Origin: Chara braunii
Taxonomy: Eukaryota; Streptophyta; Charophyceae; Charales; Characeae
DNA: 25,722 bases
Direction of reading: 5' to 3'
NCBI GenBank assembly: GCA_003427395.1
Contig: BFEA01000503.1
Coordinates: 46,535 to 72,256 of the forward strand
Both the position numbers and the translations under genes were made by a program. The notes below the pieces were generated by a model. The model was not told the DNA's origin, searched no databases, and saw only the letters and a program-made list of their open reading frames with translations. Shown here in pieces: positions 1-8,861 of the stretch (position 1 is its first letter; each line of letters opens with the position of its first letter).

Positions 1-73
<73 letters not shown>
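1..73. repeat. (AG)n microsatellite, cut by window edge
   Basis: Uninterrupted AG dinucleotides fill the first 73 bases, so the true array starts outside the window. On the minus strand this is a (CT)n tract lying directly downstream of a splice-donor-like site at 81-89, the same arrangement seen several times on the plus strand between 6.5 and 11.3 kb. Confidence 0.97.
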
Positions 74-76
<3 letters not shown>

Positions 77-80
77 GGGC

Positions 81-89
81 ACTTACCTG
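81..89 (-). other. Splice-donor-like CAG|GTAAGT, minus strand
   Basis: Read on the minus strand, 89 to 81 is the nine-base consensus CAG|GTAAGT. It is followed within ten bases by the long (CT)n tract at the window edge. A perfect nine-base donor is expected about 0.2 times in this window counting both strands; five are present. Whether it is used cannot be told from sequence. Confidence 0.35.
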
Positions 90-91
90 TC

Positions 92-1415
92 CTTTCAGTT
101 CGATAGCATCCCGCAGGAGGGAAGCAGGTTTCCCTCTGGTTTTCAGACCCGGGAACCCAGAGAGGCTAACCTAGAATCTGAGCCACGGGTAAGCTCGAGG
201 GGCCATATAGACCTTCTGTAGAATACTAGATAGAATAGGGTTGAGATGTGATGCCCCAACCTCATGCCCAGCTCGACTTCCTGATCGGAGTAGGGTGTGG
301 GCCTGGAAGTGCGAAAGGGGTGTGCCAAGGATTTTTGGGAAAGTGGGGATGGAGTCCCAGGTCAGAACTGAGATCTCCTGTGGCAGAGTTTTTTGGGGGC
401 AGGAGTGCAATTTGGCGGAGAGGGCGGACCGCCTCTGGTCATAAGGCAGATGGCATGCGCGGGTCACTCAAGGCCGGGCGAGCCATTGGTTCCGAGGACG
501 CCGGTTTGCCGGAAGGTCCCTCCGGGGTGGGTGGGGTTCCGATGAGTCAGGTCGTCGGAAGTTGCCACGTGGCGTTGGTCGTTGCACGTTCGGGTTAGGC
601 CTTCGGGACTCCTGGGTCCTTTGGTCGCCGCATCATCGACAATTTCCGCAGGGCGTGCTGGGCCAGTATGGGGCTATGGCCTTCCACGGGACGCTGAGTT
701 GGTGATACGGAATAAGAAGACGGAAGGGAGGGAAGTTGGTGGAGATAATGACAAAACCGGGGTTGGTGAAGTAGTGGGTGTGGTCCTGAGTAGGGAAATC
801 AGAGCACCAAGGGTCGCTAGTGGTGGCACAGTGAAACTCCCAAGGACACAGTCGATTCTCTGTTAGGCAAGGGTATCTCTGTCGGAGGCTTTCCTCTATC
901 CAAGGGGTGAAATAGTCTGGGTCCTACAACAACGACCCTGAGCTCTCGGAGCGTGTCATTATGTCATCGCAGAGTTGCGAGATCCCTGAGGGCGGGTCTG
1001 TGCCGATGGCGATCACCGCGTGTGAGCATGTGTGAGCCGCTCGGGCCAAGTCGCGCTTACACAGGTTCACACAGGATGATCGTTTCGTCGCAGACCCCGA
1101 ATGGCCGTATCGGCTCAAGCGGTATTCCTACAATCAATGGTCCTTTCTAGAGTTTGACGAATGGACGTACGGGGATGCGTATACATGCGCAGGTCTGATT
1201 GCGAGTACACGTGTCCTTGCGCGGCGTTCGCGGGACAACAAACATTCGATCGCCTAATCACTCCGTAATTTTCGAGTATACACGATGCAACAACCACAAC
1301 AGCTCAATCAAAAACGAGAACAGGATTAACGATTACACAAAATTCTCATCATACTCATGAGTGCATCAAAAGCAGTAAACAAGGCAAAGGCAAAAAGACG
1401 AGCAACCAAACATGA
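92..1415. other. No recognisable gene; GC-richer unique-looking DNA
   Basis: About 1.3 kb with visibly higher GC between roughly 240 and 1250. The longest open frame (248-598, plus) encodes 116 residues rich in Gly, Ser and Arg with no motif I recognise. Overlapping frames on both strands are of similar length, as expected by chance in GC-rich DNA. I see no repeats, tails or splice architecture that would support a gene. Confidence 0.5.
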
Positions 1416-1446
1416 CATTCATTCATTCATTCATACATTCATACAC
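1416..1446. repeat. (CATT)n short microsatellite
   Basis: Seven or so CATT units, two of them altered to CATA, form a short simple repeat. Confidence 0.9.
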
Positions 1447-2169
1447 CATATCCGAGATGGGAAATCGCGAGGACAAGCGTGAGCAAAAATCCATGTCCAG
1501 ATTTCGAAAAACAGAACGGGCAAATCACCAGAGCCGATATCAAAATTTATAAACACGAGATAGGAGGGGGAAAAGATAAAAGAAACAGCAAATCCGTTGT
1601 CGCGCGCGGCGGTCCCACACCCAGACGTAAAGTAGTTTTTGGTGTCGGACCTCACGGTTGTGTCACCCAGGAGTTTTCTTTGTCACTTTAACGAAAACAC
1701 CAATCCGACCTTGCGCGCGTGCTATACCTCTCGCGACTCCCTACGACAGGTTAGGGATCCCGCGAGGTACAACATACGTCCACCTGCGGGAGTTGTCACC
1801 ATCCCTTAGGTGGGCGTGTCCCTGCTGAGCTACTGACCCACGTGCGAAGGCTTTTACATGCAATCGCCGAGGTAGACCAGTCGAGGGCGTTTTCTTGATC
1901 GCCGTAGCATAGGCATACGCGCGGTAGAACGCCTTAAGACTGACCCGTACGACAAGCTCCGAGGTGCTAACTCTCAGGACCGACTATCTACTCAGGTTGA
2001 CTTCTCGGACAGTCTTCCATGCTTAACTAACTATGATAATGACTCAACGTTTACTTTGCTCATTATGTGAGAATGCCAGGGTCGATCCCTTTGTAGTCCC
2101 CTATTTTCTCAAACAGAAGCCTAGACAAGGCACTTTCCGATCCTGACCAACTACGATCCCATTCACAAG
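1447..2169. other. No gene seen; one imperfect hairpin at 1726-1768
   Basis: No convincing ORF. The segment 1726-1768 can fold back imperfectly: ACCTC..GCG..TCCCTA on the left pairs with TAGGGAt..CGC.GAGGT on the right. The rest looks like unique, GC-balanced DNA with many CG dinucleotides and no other structure I can support. Confidence 0.45.
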
Positions 2170-2214
2170 CATATATATATATCTGTTTGTGACGATATAT
2201 ATATATATATATTG
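2170..2214. repeat. (TA)n microsatellite, two blocks
   Basis: Two AT-dinucleotide blocks are separated by a short spacer. The second block is preceded by GACGATATAT; the same GACGATATAT junction opens the long AT array at 6269, so the two loci may share an origin. Confidence 0.9.
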
Positions 2215-3249
2215 TATGTTTGTAAATCAGGGGAGCTAACTTAGTGGTGGACCTCACTTTCACAATTGTCGTGTCCCTTTGCCCGAATTTCTCAGACGAT
2301 CCCAAACTCAGAAGACAGCACAAATGTCCAAAACCTGTGCAAATGCAAGAAAAACCACATACACGCATACAGATGTAGACACAGAATGCGCTATAAGCGT
2401 CAACCTTTAATCCATTCATAGCATGCCACTCACGCTCCAAACCCTTGAAAACAACATTCCTTCCTAACCCTGACTCCTTTTACCTCAACCCCACACATTT
2501 TCGAAGACTCCTGAGTGTGATTTGGACAATTTAGGCATAGATATAGGGGGAAGATTTATATGTTCCCTTCTTAGGTTTTGTCTTAGGTGTGGGTGTCACG
2601 CCATGGTGGAAGTTGAGTCGGAGTTCTACCGACCTGTTATCCAGAGATAACAAAATTGTTGCTCTTACGGATTTCCCCGTAAGTTCTCCGAAGTGTCGAA
2701 ACCTGTAGACACAACACAGTCCAAGAGAATCTTAACATCTCTCTTCTTAACTGAGATCTAGAAAGTTCCTTCTAGACTCTGTGTCTTTTGTCTGACTTCT
2801 ATTCTTAACTAATTGTTTGGGTTGTTGCCCTTTCGCTTCAGGTAGTGAATAATAATTCACTCCCCCTTTTACTGTCGTACTAACTCCCCATATTTCTCCT
2901 CACTATCTCATTCCTATCATTTTCTGGATTATCCTGTCCGAGTTCCCTTCCTTCTCCAAACACACATGAACGCATCATCAATGCAACTTGTGGAAATAAT
3001 CTCATGGAAAGAAAACAGATAAATGGATAGTTTCTCTCTGAGGTAAGATCTCACTTATCCCCTCTAAGTAGAATCAGAGATAGTTAGTTAGGACTGAACA
3101 ATGGAGATTGTGGAGAAAGTTAGAGGTGGTATGGCAGACCATTTAGGATATATCCACTTGTTACTGGAACTTGTTTGACAAAGACAAATTTTGTGGGTCT
3201 TGGCCCTTGTGAGCCAAAACACACTTAGCGGTACGTTTATCCTATGGCT
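2215..3249. other. No gene seen; AT-rich DNA with small fold-backs
   Basis: About 1 kb without a supportable ORF. Two small inverted repeats are visible: AGTGAAT/ATTCACT near 2845-2865, and TCTAGAA/TTCTAGA at 2757-2776. The second sits inside a looser fold-back whose outer arms (GACACA..ACAGTC and GACTCTGTGTC) reach about 2709-2785. No known family was recognised. Confidence 0.4.
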
Positions 3250-3775
3250 AGTCACTGATAAGGCAGGTATCCCTGAAACCTCACTACTCTTATATCATAC
3301 TAGTCACTGATAAGGCAGGATTTCCCTGCTACTCTTATCAATGGCTAGCCCTCAATAAGGCGGGTGTCCAAGGATCCTTGCTATTCTTATCACTGACTAA
3401 GCGCTAGGATGTTTGTTGATAAGGCAGGTGTCCTTGAAACCTTATTACTCTTATATCAGATTAGTCACTGATAAGGCAAGATTTCCCTGCTTCTCTTATC
3501 ACTGGCTAGCCCTCAATAAGGCGGGTGTCCAAGGATCCTTGCTACTCTTACCACTGAAAAGAATGTTAGGTTTGATCAATGATAAGGCAGATATCCTTGA
3601 AACCTCACAACTCTTATATCAGACTAGTTACTAATAAGACAGGATTCCCCTGCTACTCTTATCACTGGCTAGCCCTCAACAAGGCGGGGGTTCAAGGATC
3701 CTTGCTACTCTTACCACTGAAAATAATGTAAGGCTTATCGGAGGTAAGGCAAACTTTCCCTGCTATTCTTACCTC
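3250..3775. repeat. Higher-order tandem array, ~162-bp unit of three subunits
   Basis: Equivalent GATAAGGCAG starts occur at 3257, 3418 and 3581, giving periods of 161 and 163 bp; a decayed fourth start lies near 3741. Inside each unit there are three related subunits, all beginning (G/A)ATAAGGC(A/G)GG and ending in a CTACTCTTA(T/C)-like string, spaced about 52, 45 and 64 bp. Subunit 1 contains TCCTTGAAACCT, subunit 2 TTTCCCTGCTACTC, and subunit 3 GTCCAAGGATCCTTGC. Each subunit is a partial inverted repeat: GATAAG pairs with CTTATC, and GCAGG with CCTGC. The ORF crossing it is repeat-derived and not credible. Confidence 0.9.
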
Positions 3776-4080
3776 AATACAAGTTTTATCGATGGATCAA
3801 GTTATCGCCTTTGATGACACTCGCCTTAAACCGTTGTCAGTTTTGGGAACTTGTGCTCGGATCAGGCGTATGACAAGAATTAAATGACACGAATCATCAC
3901 TGTTGCATTGAATCACAACAAGTTGAACTAAATGAATACCCATCATCATTAGGCGACGTAAAGAGAGAAGAATATGAGTAATCGATCCCTTGCATCTATA
4001 TTTCCAAAAATTGTCCACACAACAAGATCGTTATACCCTTGTTACTAACATATTCATAGGTAGCAGCCTAAAGGTTACAA
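3776..4080. other. Unique-looking DNA, no gene seen
   Basis: Follows the tandem array directly. A 73-codon minus-strand frame (3797-4018) has no recognisable motif. No other repeats were noticed. Confidence 0.4.
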
Positions 4081-4081
4081 A

Positions 4082-4106
4082 TTTAGGGCTTAGGGTTTAG
4101 GGTTTA
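4082..4106. repeat. Interstitial telomere-like (TTTAGGG) repeat
   Basis: TTTAGGG, CTTAGGG, TTTAGGG and a partial TTTA follow each other without gaps. TTTAGGG is the telomere repeat of most plants and many green algae. Three units may be a short interstitial telomeric remnant or a telobox-like element (AAACCCTAA on the other strand). Confidence 0.75.
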
Positions 4107-4447
4107 TGTTGAAGCACACATACCTCACTATTCCCTGCCTCCAGAGTTCCGCCTGAACTCCGGCAGAGCTCCCGCAATCGCCCTGTCATTGGTCATATAC
4201 AACTCATGCAATCGATTGTTGGCTCTTATGGTTAGCTGAGGTAAGGGTTAACTGAACGGGGATCAAACCCTTATCAATAGTCGAGGAGGCATGCATTTGA
4301 GAGGACCATACAAAGTTAAGCATGGAGAATGGTGAAGGAGGCGGACAATATCGCAAAAGGATAGCGTTACCTCCCTCTCCACTGCCTCATGCTTTTCTCT
4401 TCATCTCTGGCCCTATATGATGCCCAATCAGAATAACGACACAAAAA
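4107..4447. other. No gene seen
   Basis: Unique-looking DNA between the telomere-like repeat and the TAA array. No ORF, tail or repeat that I can support. Confidence 0.4.
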
Positions 4448-4460
4448 AATAATAATAATA

Positions 4461-4507
<47 letters not shown>

Positions 4508-4542
4508 TATATATCCAGAATAATAATAGTAATAATAATAAT
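4448..4542. repeat. (TAA)n microsatellite, interrupted
   Basis: TAA/ATA trinucleotides are interrupted near 4508-4520 by a TATATCCAG string and then resume. The poly-Tyr/Leu minus-strand frame here is a by-product of the repeat. Confidence 0.95.
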
Positions 4543-4726
4543 GACGTAGGGCAATGGTGAAAGCGGAAGGACAGATTGCAGACGGTGAGATCCCCTTGAA
4601 AGCCAGGAAGTCCTACTCTGACAAGAGAGTAGTAATGCATCGATTTCCACTGCCTAATCTGATCCCAAATGTCGTCAAGTTCAAAGTCATAATCTCTTTT
4701 CCCCGTTCCGTCTGTTTCCTCTGCTT

Positions 4727-4886
4727 GTCAATCCCAAACTGTTTTCGCCTGTCTCAAACTGCGTTTGTCTGGCATAGACTGTGCATGTCTGTCCCCGGTT
4801 GTCTATGTCTGTTTCAGATTGCATCTGTCTGTCCCAGACTGTGTCTGTCTATTTCAGACTGCGCCTGTCTGTCCCAGTCCAGCCCA
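4727..4886. repeat. 20-bp minisatellite (GTCTGTCCCAGACTGTGTCT type), 8 units
   Basis: The unit start GTCT (or GTCA/GCCT) recurs at exactly 4727, 4747, 4767, 4787, 4807, 4827, 4847 and 4867. Units carry GTCTGTyyCAGACTG-like cores with 60-85% identity. Spacing is perfect although bases have drifted, so substitutions outnumber indels. Because 20 is not a multiple of 3, every reading frame yields the Cys/Leu/Ser-rich peptides seen here; the 131- and 134-codon frames across the array are therefore not good gene evidence. Confidence 0.9.
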
Positions 4887-4994
4887 GCAAGTATCGCGAG
4901 GGACTGTGTGTGTACCACAGAGTGCGTCACTGTGTATGACTGTGTGTGACTTCCCTGTGCGCATCACTGCGCGTGTGACTGTGCCACCAACAGG

Positions 4995-5066
4995 GTACAA
5001 CTGTGTCGTTGTGTACAGCAGTGTCATCGTGTACAATTGTATCCATGTGTACTACTGCGTCACTGT
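4995..5066. repeat. 18-bp minisatellite (GTACAACTGTGTC type), 4 units
   Basis: GTAC starts recur at 4995, 5013, 5031 and 5049, exactly 18 bp apart, with the form GTACanYtGtgTCryTGT. It lies 110 bp after the 20-bp array; the intervening DNA is also made of degenerate GTGTGAC/CACTGTG words. The two arrays may derive from the same ACTGTGT-rich ancestor. Confidence 0.85.
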
Positions 5067-5630
5067 ATGTCTTAACACATCGCTGCCCAGCTGGCTTTCG
5101 TGCACATTTCGTCTGTTGATACTGCATAAGCATCTGAGCAGCACTTCCGTACTTCTCACCGAAGAATAAATTTTCTATGAAATTGTTGTTGGACAGTCCT
5201 TATATTGACCAGCACTAAGCCCCAACTCATCCCAGCCTCTGCTCTCATTTGGCTTGACCAGGCACCGTGCCACTTTTCCCATGACCTGTTTGCTTCAGAA
5301 AGTCACAAACTGTTACATTCCCGAATCTTGGAGGTGTGCTGCTGCCCGGACCTGTGAGTCGCAACTTTCATCCGTGGAACGTGACTTTCGACTGTGGGCT
5401 ACAACCCCTACCGTGTCTGTCTGTCCGTTCCTGTCTGTGAGTCTGTAGCCTAGCTGTATGTCCGTCTGCATGCCCGTTTTGTCTGTTTATCTCCATGTGT
5501 TTCCTCCTACCTCTTCTTCCTCTTCACCTCTCCTCTCTTTTTCATGCACTGCTTATGCGAGGAAACAAGCAATAGCGAAACTCAGAAACCATGCCGCATC
5601 ATACATACGAAAACATATAGTAGTGCCCCC
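5067..5630. other. No gene seen; second GTCTGT-rich patch at 5415-5490
   Basis: No credible ORF. From about 5415 to 5490 GTCTGT words recur without strict phase, echoing the 20-bp minisatellite 550 bp upstream. Confidence 0.45.
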
Positions 5631-5785
5631 GAACCAGAAGCAGAATTGCATTATGGTTCACACCAAATAAGAGTACAGTAAAAACTCATAGTCGACAATG
5701 CGGCAATAGTCTCATCATCACCAACCCAGAACCAATGTCGGCGTCCTATCTGAGCTCGGTGCTCAGACTATAGTCGGCAAATCCA
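5631..5785 (+). repeat. Dispersed repeat family, copy A
   Basis: Shares an ordered series of blocks with copies B and C: AACCAg.agcaga..TGC.T, then .CAAATAAGA, then a GACAATGCgG.AATA block, then CATCATCA.CAA, then a CCTATCTgagC..GCTCAGACTA end. Identity to the others is about 60-70% by eye with small indels. No coding frame is conserved among copies. Confidence 0.65.
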
Positions 5786-5841
5786 CCTATGTAGGGAAGA
5801 TGAGCAACAATGCACTCCAAAAGCAACAGCATCATGCACGT

Positions 5842-6090
5842 GTGACCAGATAGGCGTGACATCGAACCAACAGTAGAGCTGCCTTACGAGTTTCACTAAT
5901 TAAGAAGACGCGAAGAGCTCATAACTGACAATACAGGTTAGTCTCATTATCAATAAAATCCAATGTCGACCGCCGATCTGGCGTTCAGCGCTCAGACTAC
6001 AGTCCGCACAACTACTATTTGCCTACTAGTTGACAATGCAACTGTAGACGTCAGCAGTCAACGAAGTACTTGAAGATGTCACTCTAGGCA
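5842..6090 (+). repeat. Dispersed repeat family, copy B
   Basis: Begins GACCAGA..G..GACATCGAACC and shares AACCAACAGTAG with copy C word for word, then CTGACAAT, TCATTATCA and CGCTCAGACTACA in the same order. It starts about 232 bp after the equivalent point of copy A, so A and B form a head-to-tail pair. Its 3' part (GAAGTAC..GATGTCACTCT) also matches copy C. Confidence 0.65.
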
Positions 6091-6268
6091 GACCATCTTC
6101 AATGCCACGTACATGCCCTTGCATCATCATAATCACCATCCCTTTCTCCCTCTCCCTGTGTCTGTGTGATGGTTCAGTGAAACTACGACGAAACAGTTTG
6201 TCGTAGCCATCCGTCTGTTTGTCCTCTTCTCCCTCTTTGTTTACTGTTTTTCCTCAGCAGTTTTGTTT
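6091..6268. other. Pyrimidine-rich DNA, no gene seen
   Basis: Short CT-rich interval between repeat copy B and the AT microsatellite. No ORF can be supported. Confidence 0.4.
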
Positions 6269-6270
6269 GA

Positions 6271-6272
<2 letters not shown>

Positions 6273-6352
<80 letters not shown>
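6273..6352. repeat. (AT)n microsatellite
   Basis: About 33 AT dinucleotides, then a single G and more AT. The Tyr/Ile frames on both strands are artefacts of the repeat. Confidence 0.97.
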
Positions 6353-6353
<1 letters not shown>

Positions 6354-6410
6354 AATACATACTTTTTGATTATATATACACATGTGTATCTAACCCATGC
6401 AGGTGATACT

Positions 6411-6473
6411 TTTTCTTTCTCTCCCTCTCTCTTTATCTCTCTCTCTCTCTATCTTACACATACACACACATAC
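6411..6473. repeat. CT-rich then CA-rich simple repeat
   Basis: A (CT)n-type tract grades into (CA)n. It lies immediately upstream of the exon-like segment at 6502-6547 and could act as a polypyrimidine tract. Confidence 0.85.
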
Positions 6474-6501
6474 CGTACATCAAAGGTCGCTCGCTGCGCA
6501 G

Positions 6502-6547
6502 TTCGCCTTCGTGGCTGGGCGTCCTGGCCCACCTCCAATACCATCAG
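6502..6547 (+). other. Possible small exon flanked by splice-like signals
   Basis: The segment follows a CT/CA tract and GCTGCGCAG (acceptor-like) and ends CATCAG before GTACGT (donor-like). Its 46 bases are GC-rich compared with the flanks. The last part, CCAATACCATCAGGTA, recurs exactly at 12250-12265, again at a CAG|GTA boundary. This is pattern evidence only; coding status is unknown. Confidence 0.25.
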
Positions 6548-6551
6548 GTAC

Positions 6552-6873
6552 GTAGCTTGAACCTCCCTTCTCTTCCTACCCCCGCCATCTCTCTCTCTTT
6601 CCAACATTACTCTAAGCCCCCACAACTCTGTTGTGTACGGTAGTGGTGCAACCCAGAACAAAGACCGACCTCTTTCGCATAGTACAAGATAGTGCTGCAG
6701 AATGCTGGAATATCAACATTGCAATGCAGACCAATCGTACATCATCACTATCGCAAGGTGTGAATTGGCCTGACGTTTACAGTCTACAGATGGCAGATTC
6801 TATTCAGCCCATACTACAATGCCATCCGTCTGCACGTACAGGAAGTGAGAAGTTTTGTTTGAAATAATAAGAA
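6552..6873. other. No gene seen
   Basis: Pyrimidine-rich start, then unique-looking DNA. The open frame 6631-6867 has no recognisable motif and its start has no supporting context. Confidence 0.4.
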
Positions 6874-6887
6874 CAAATAAAAATAAA

Positions 6888-6925
<38 letters not shown>

Positions 6926-6957
6926 TAATAATAACACTAATAATAATAATAATATTA
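6874..6957. repeat. (TAA)n microsatellite
   Basis: AATAAAAATAAAAAT leads into about 20 TAA units with a few changes (TGA, CAC). The poly-Asn and poly-Leu frames are artefacts. Confidence 0.95.
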
Positions 6958-7595
6958 ATGCGAGGGAGACGGGCGATAGCGATCTCCAGAGATCAGGAAT
7001 CATCGTTTCTTGTTTTGTGTCGAAATCCAGCCCGTTGCCCCATTGATGTTCTGTTAAAGATTCAGAATCGGACTGTGTTTAATGTGTTTCTCTGGATATG
7101 TTTGTGATCAAGCGATTTTGCATGTACGCCCCGTGCTTACTTGTTGTCCCGGGGAAGTTGTTGGAAGGCGCCTCCAACTATAGGAGTGCCACTGATGTTA
7201 GGCAGGTTTTGCACTGTATGAATGAAAACAATCAACATTCAATCGGCTTGGCAGCTGTTTCTTCGAGTGAGGGCCTTGTCGGGAGTAGCATCGATATGAG
7301 CGTTATAATGCGGGGCGCACATTTTCCAGGACGATAAAGGCAAGGAAGTAACGAAGTAGCACGTGTCAGAGTTACATAATGGACAGCTTGGCACAGTCTC
7401 ACGCATACACAAACGAAGAGAAGAGATCAGACGCAGAGAAGAGGGAATCAGACGAAAGGAGGGAGAGAGATGGGAATGTCGTCAACACCAAGTCTTTGTC
7501 ACAGTCCCAAATACCCCTCGTTGCAATGTCTGAAGTCCAAAGGACGAGTTTGGATCCGATGTCCCAAAGCTCTTTTTGTCCTCTCTCGTAGTGCG
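6958..7595. other. No gene seen; several short open frames
   Basis: Unique-looking DNA. Frames at 7098-7337 (79 codons) and 7379-7591 (70 codons, highly charged Glu/Arg) are open but carry no motif I recognise. The second overlaps purine-rich DNA and is probably composition-driven. Confidence 0.35.
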
Positions 7596-7680
7596 CAGAT
7601 GCAGTGAAGTGAAGATGATGAGAGGGGGGGAAGAAGGAGATGGTGGACTGAGAAGAGGAAGAAGAAGAACTCTCTCTCTC
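7596..7680 (+). repeat. Purine-rich duplicated module, copy 1
   Basis: Matches 9281-9360: CAGAT..., then GAAGTGA, GAGAGGG, AAGAAGgAGATGGTGGACT and GAAGAGGAAGAAG, ending in a (CT)n tract. Identity is about 80-85% with short indels. Both copies are preceded by a CT tract ending in CGTAGT, so homology starts before the purine block. Confidence 0.75.
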
Positions 7681-7693
7681 TATTTCGAGCCTG

Positions 7694-7808
7694 GTACTAA
7701 CCTGGGATGTTGGCGTGTGCTGCAGGTCCCTGGAGCAACGGCGCTACAGGTAAGTACCTCTGGCCTTCGCCCAATCTCCCTCTCTCTCTCTCTTTCTTCC
7801 TCCCCCAG
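7694..7808 (+). other. Possible 24-bp microexon with TACTAAC branch-site match
   Basis: In order: TACTAAC (7695-7701, the optimal branch-point consensus), an acceptor-like GTGCTGCAG ending at 7725, a 24-base segment 7726-7749 that is eight whole codons long, a perfect CAG|GTAAGT donor (GT at 7750), then a (CT)n tract ending in TCCCCCAG at 7808, a strong acceptor-like site. If used, the downstream intron would be only 59 bases. All signals are textbook splice consensus, but no transcript evidence is available, and the surrounding 138-codon frame is mostly simple sequence. Confidence 0.35.
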
Positions 7809-7841
7809 ACTTCGTCTTGCTATGATCCAATCTAATCCAAT

Positions 7842-7888
7842 AAATACTAATAATAATAATAACAATATTAATATATATATATGTATAT

Positions 7889-7947
<59 letters not shown>
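7842..7947. repeat. (TAA)n and (TA)n compound microsatellite
   Basis: AAT/TAA units, a short AT block and then about 23 TAA units. Confidence 0.95.
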
Positions 7948-7950
<3 letters not shown>

Positions 7951-7989
7951 CAGTGGCGAGTTTTCAGCAATCAAACATCATCATATACA

Positions 7990-8260
7990 TAAGACCAGAA
8001 TGTCGAGACCTCGAACCAACAGTAGCACTGCATCACGAGATTCAACAAATAAGAACACACCAAGAGTTCCTAATTGACAATGCTGAAATACTCCCGCCAT
8101 CATCAACGAAAGACTAGTGTTGATATCCTATCTAGCGCTCGACGCCCAGACTACATGTGGTGGATCCTTTCAAGCCTATACTACGAATTCGAAAGTTAAC
8201 ATCAACAGCATTCCCGAAGTACGAGCACATGGCGACCGATGTCACGCTTTCCAGCACCAG
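7990..8260 (+). repeat. Dispersed repeat family, copy C, ending at a donor-like site
   Basis: Carries the family blocks in order: GACCAGA, TCGAACCAACAGTAG, CTGCATCACGAG, CAAATAAGAA, TTGACAATGCTGAAATA, CATCATCAACG and CCTATCTAGCGCTCGACGCC. It then shares a GAAGTAC..GATGTCACgCT tail with copy B. The copy ends at CACCAG|GTATGT, a donor-like boundary that copy B lacks at this place. Confidence 0.65.
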
Positions 8261-8317
8261 GTATGTCTCGTGCTACACTCACAACCTCGTTCCCCCACTC
8301 ATATGCCACGTGTCACC

Positions 8318-8393
8318 ATCTCTCTCTCTCTTCTTCACTCTCTCTTTCTTTCTCTCTCTCTCTCTCCCTCTCTCTCTCTCTCTCCTTGGTCGA
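8318..8393. repeat. (CT)n-rich tract
   Basis: CT dinucleotides with TTC interruptions. It starts about 60 bases after the donor-like GTATGT at 8261. Confidence 0.9.
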
Positions 8394-8422
8394 ATCATGA
8401 ACGTCTCACACACACGCAGTTC

Positions 8423-8503
8423 ATCGATAGGACGAGCAAATTGGAATGAATCCTGTGCTGAAACGGGAAATATACACTGCCTCTTTTTGCTCGTTCTATC
8501 GAT
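8423..8503 (+). repeat. Inverted-repeat hairpin element, copy 1
   Basis: The left arm ATCGATAGGACGAGCAAA pairs with the right arm TTTGCTCGTTCTATCGAT over 18 positions. The only non-Watson-Crick position would be a G-U pair if transcribed on this strand. The loop is about 45 bases. A second copy lies at 9061-9148. Similarity between copies extends outside the stem on both sides: a CA-rich lead-in ending CGCA(G/C)TT, and a CAAGTA(G/A)CG(C/T)G tail. It could be a small MITE-like element or a structured RNA; no transposase or known family was recognised. Confidence 0.75.
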
Positions 8504-8754
8504 CAAGTAGCGCGTGGTGAGCTTCGTCATCGCCGTAGTAGTCGCCCTCTCATCATCTTCTCCCTCACCCCTCGTCTCATTCCCCTTTCTTTCGCCTCGT
8601 GCGATCTCCTCCTACCTCCGCGTGATTTAGTTTTCCCTCCGTATGACCCTGTATTTCCCCCATACGCATGATTGTCAGTAGCCCGCGAGTAATGTCATCT
8701 CGTGATTTGCTCGCTTCCATGCTATATCCGCCTGTTCTCTACCCATATCCATGA
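8504..8754. other. No gene seen
   Basis: CG- and CT-rich DNA with no ORF of interest. Confidence 0.4.
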
Positions 8755-8847
8755 ATAACACTTATAATAATAATCATTATAATAATAATATAAATAATAG
8801 AGATAATAGTAATAAAGGATAATGATTAATAGTAATAAAATAAATGT
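8755..8847. repeat. Degenerate (TAA)n region
   Basis: AATAA/TAATA units, more interrupted than the other TAA arrays, suggesting an older locus. Confidence 0.85.
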
Positions 8848-8861
8848 ATTCAAACTAACTT

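Noticed and set aside
248-598. 116-codon Gly/Ser/Arg-rich plus-strand ORF
   Set aside because: No motif, overlapping frames, GC-rich composition; no supporting splice or promoter pattern.
4554-5169. Two overlapping Cys/Leu/Ser-rich ORFs of 131 and 134 codons
   Set aside because: They translate the 20-bp minisatellite in different frames; a 20-bp period keeps every frame open, so length is no evidence of coding.
7576-7992. 138-codon plus-strand ORF
   Set aside because: Mostly purine-rich module, CT tract and TAA repeat (poly-Asn). Only the 24-bp microexon-like piece is retained as a candidate.
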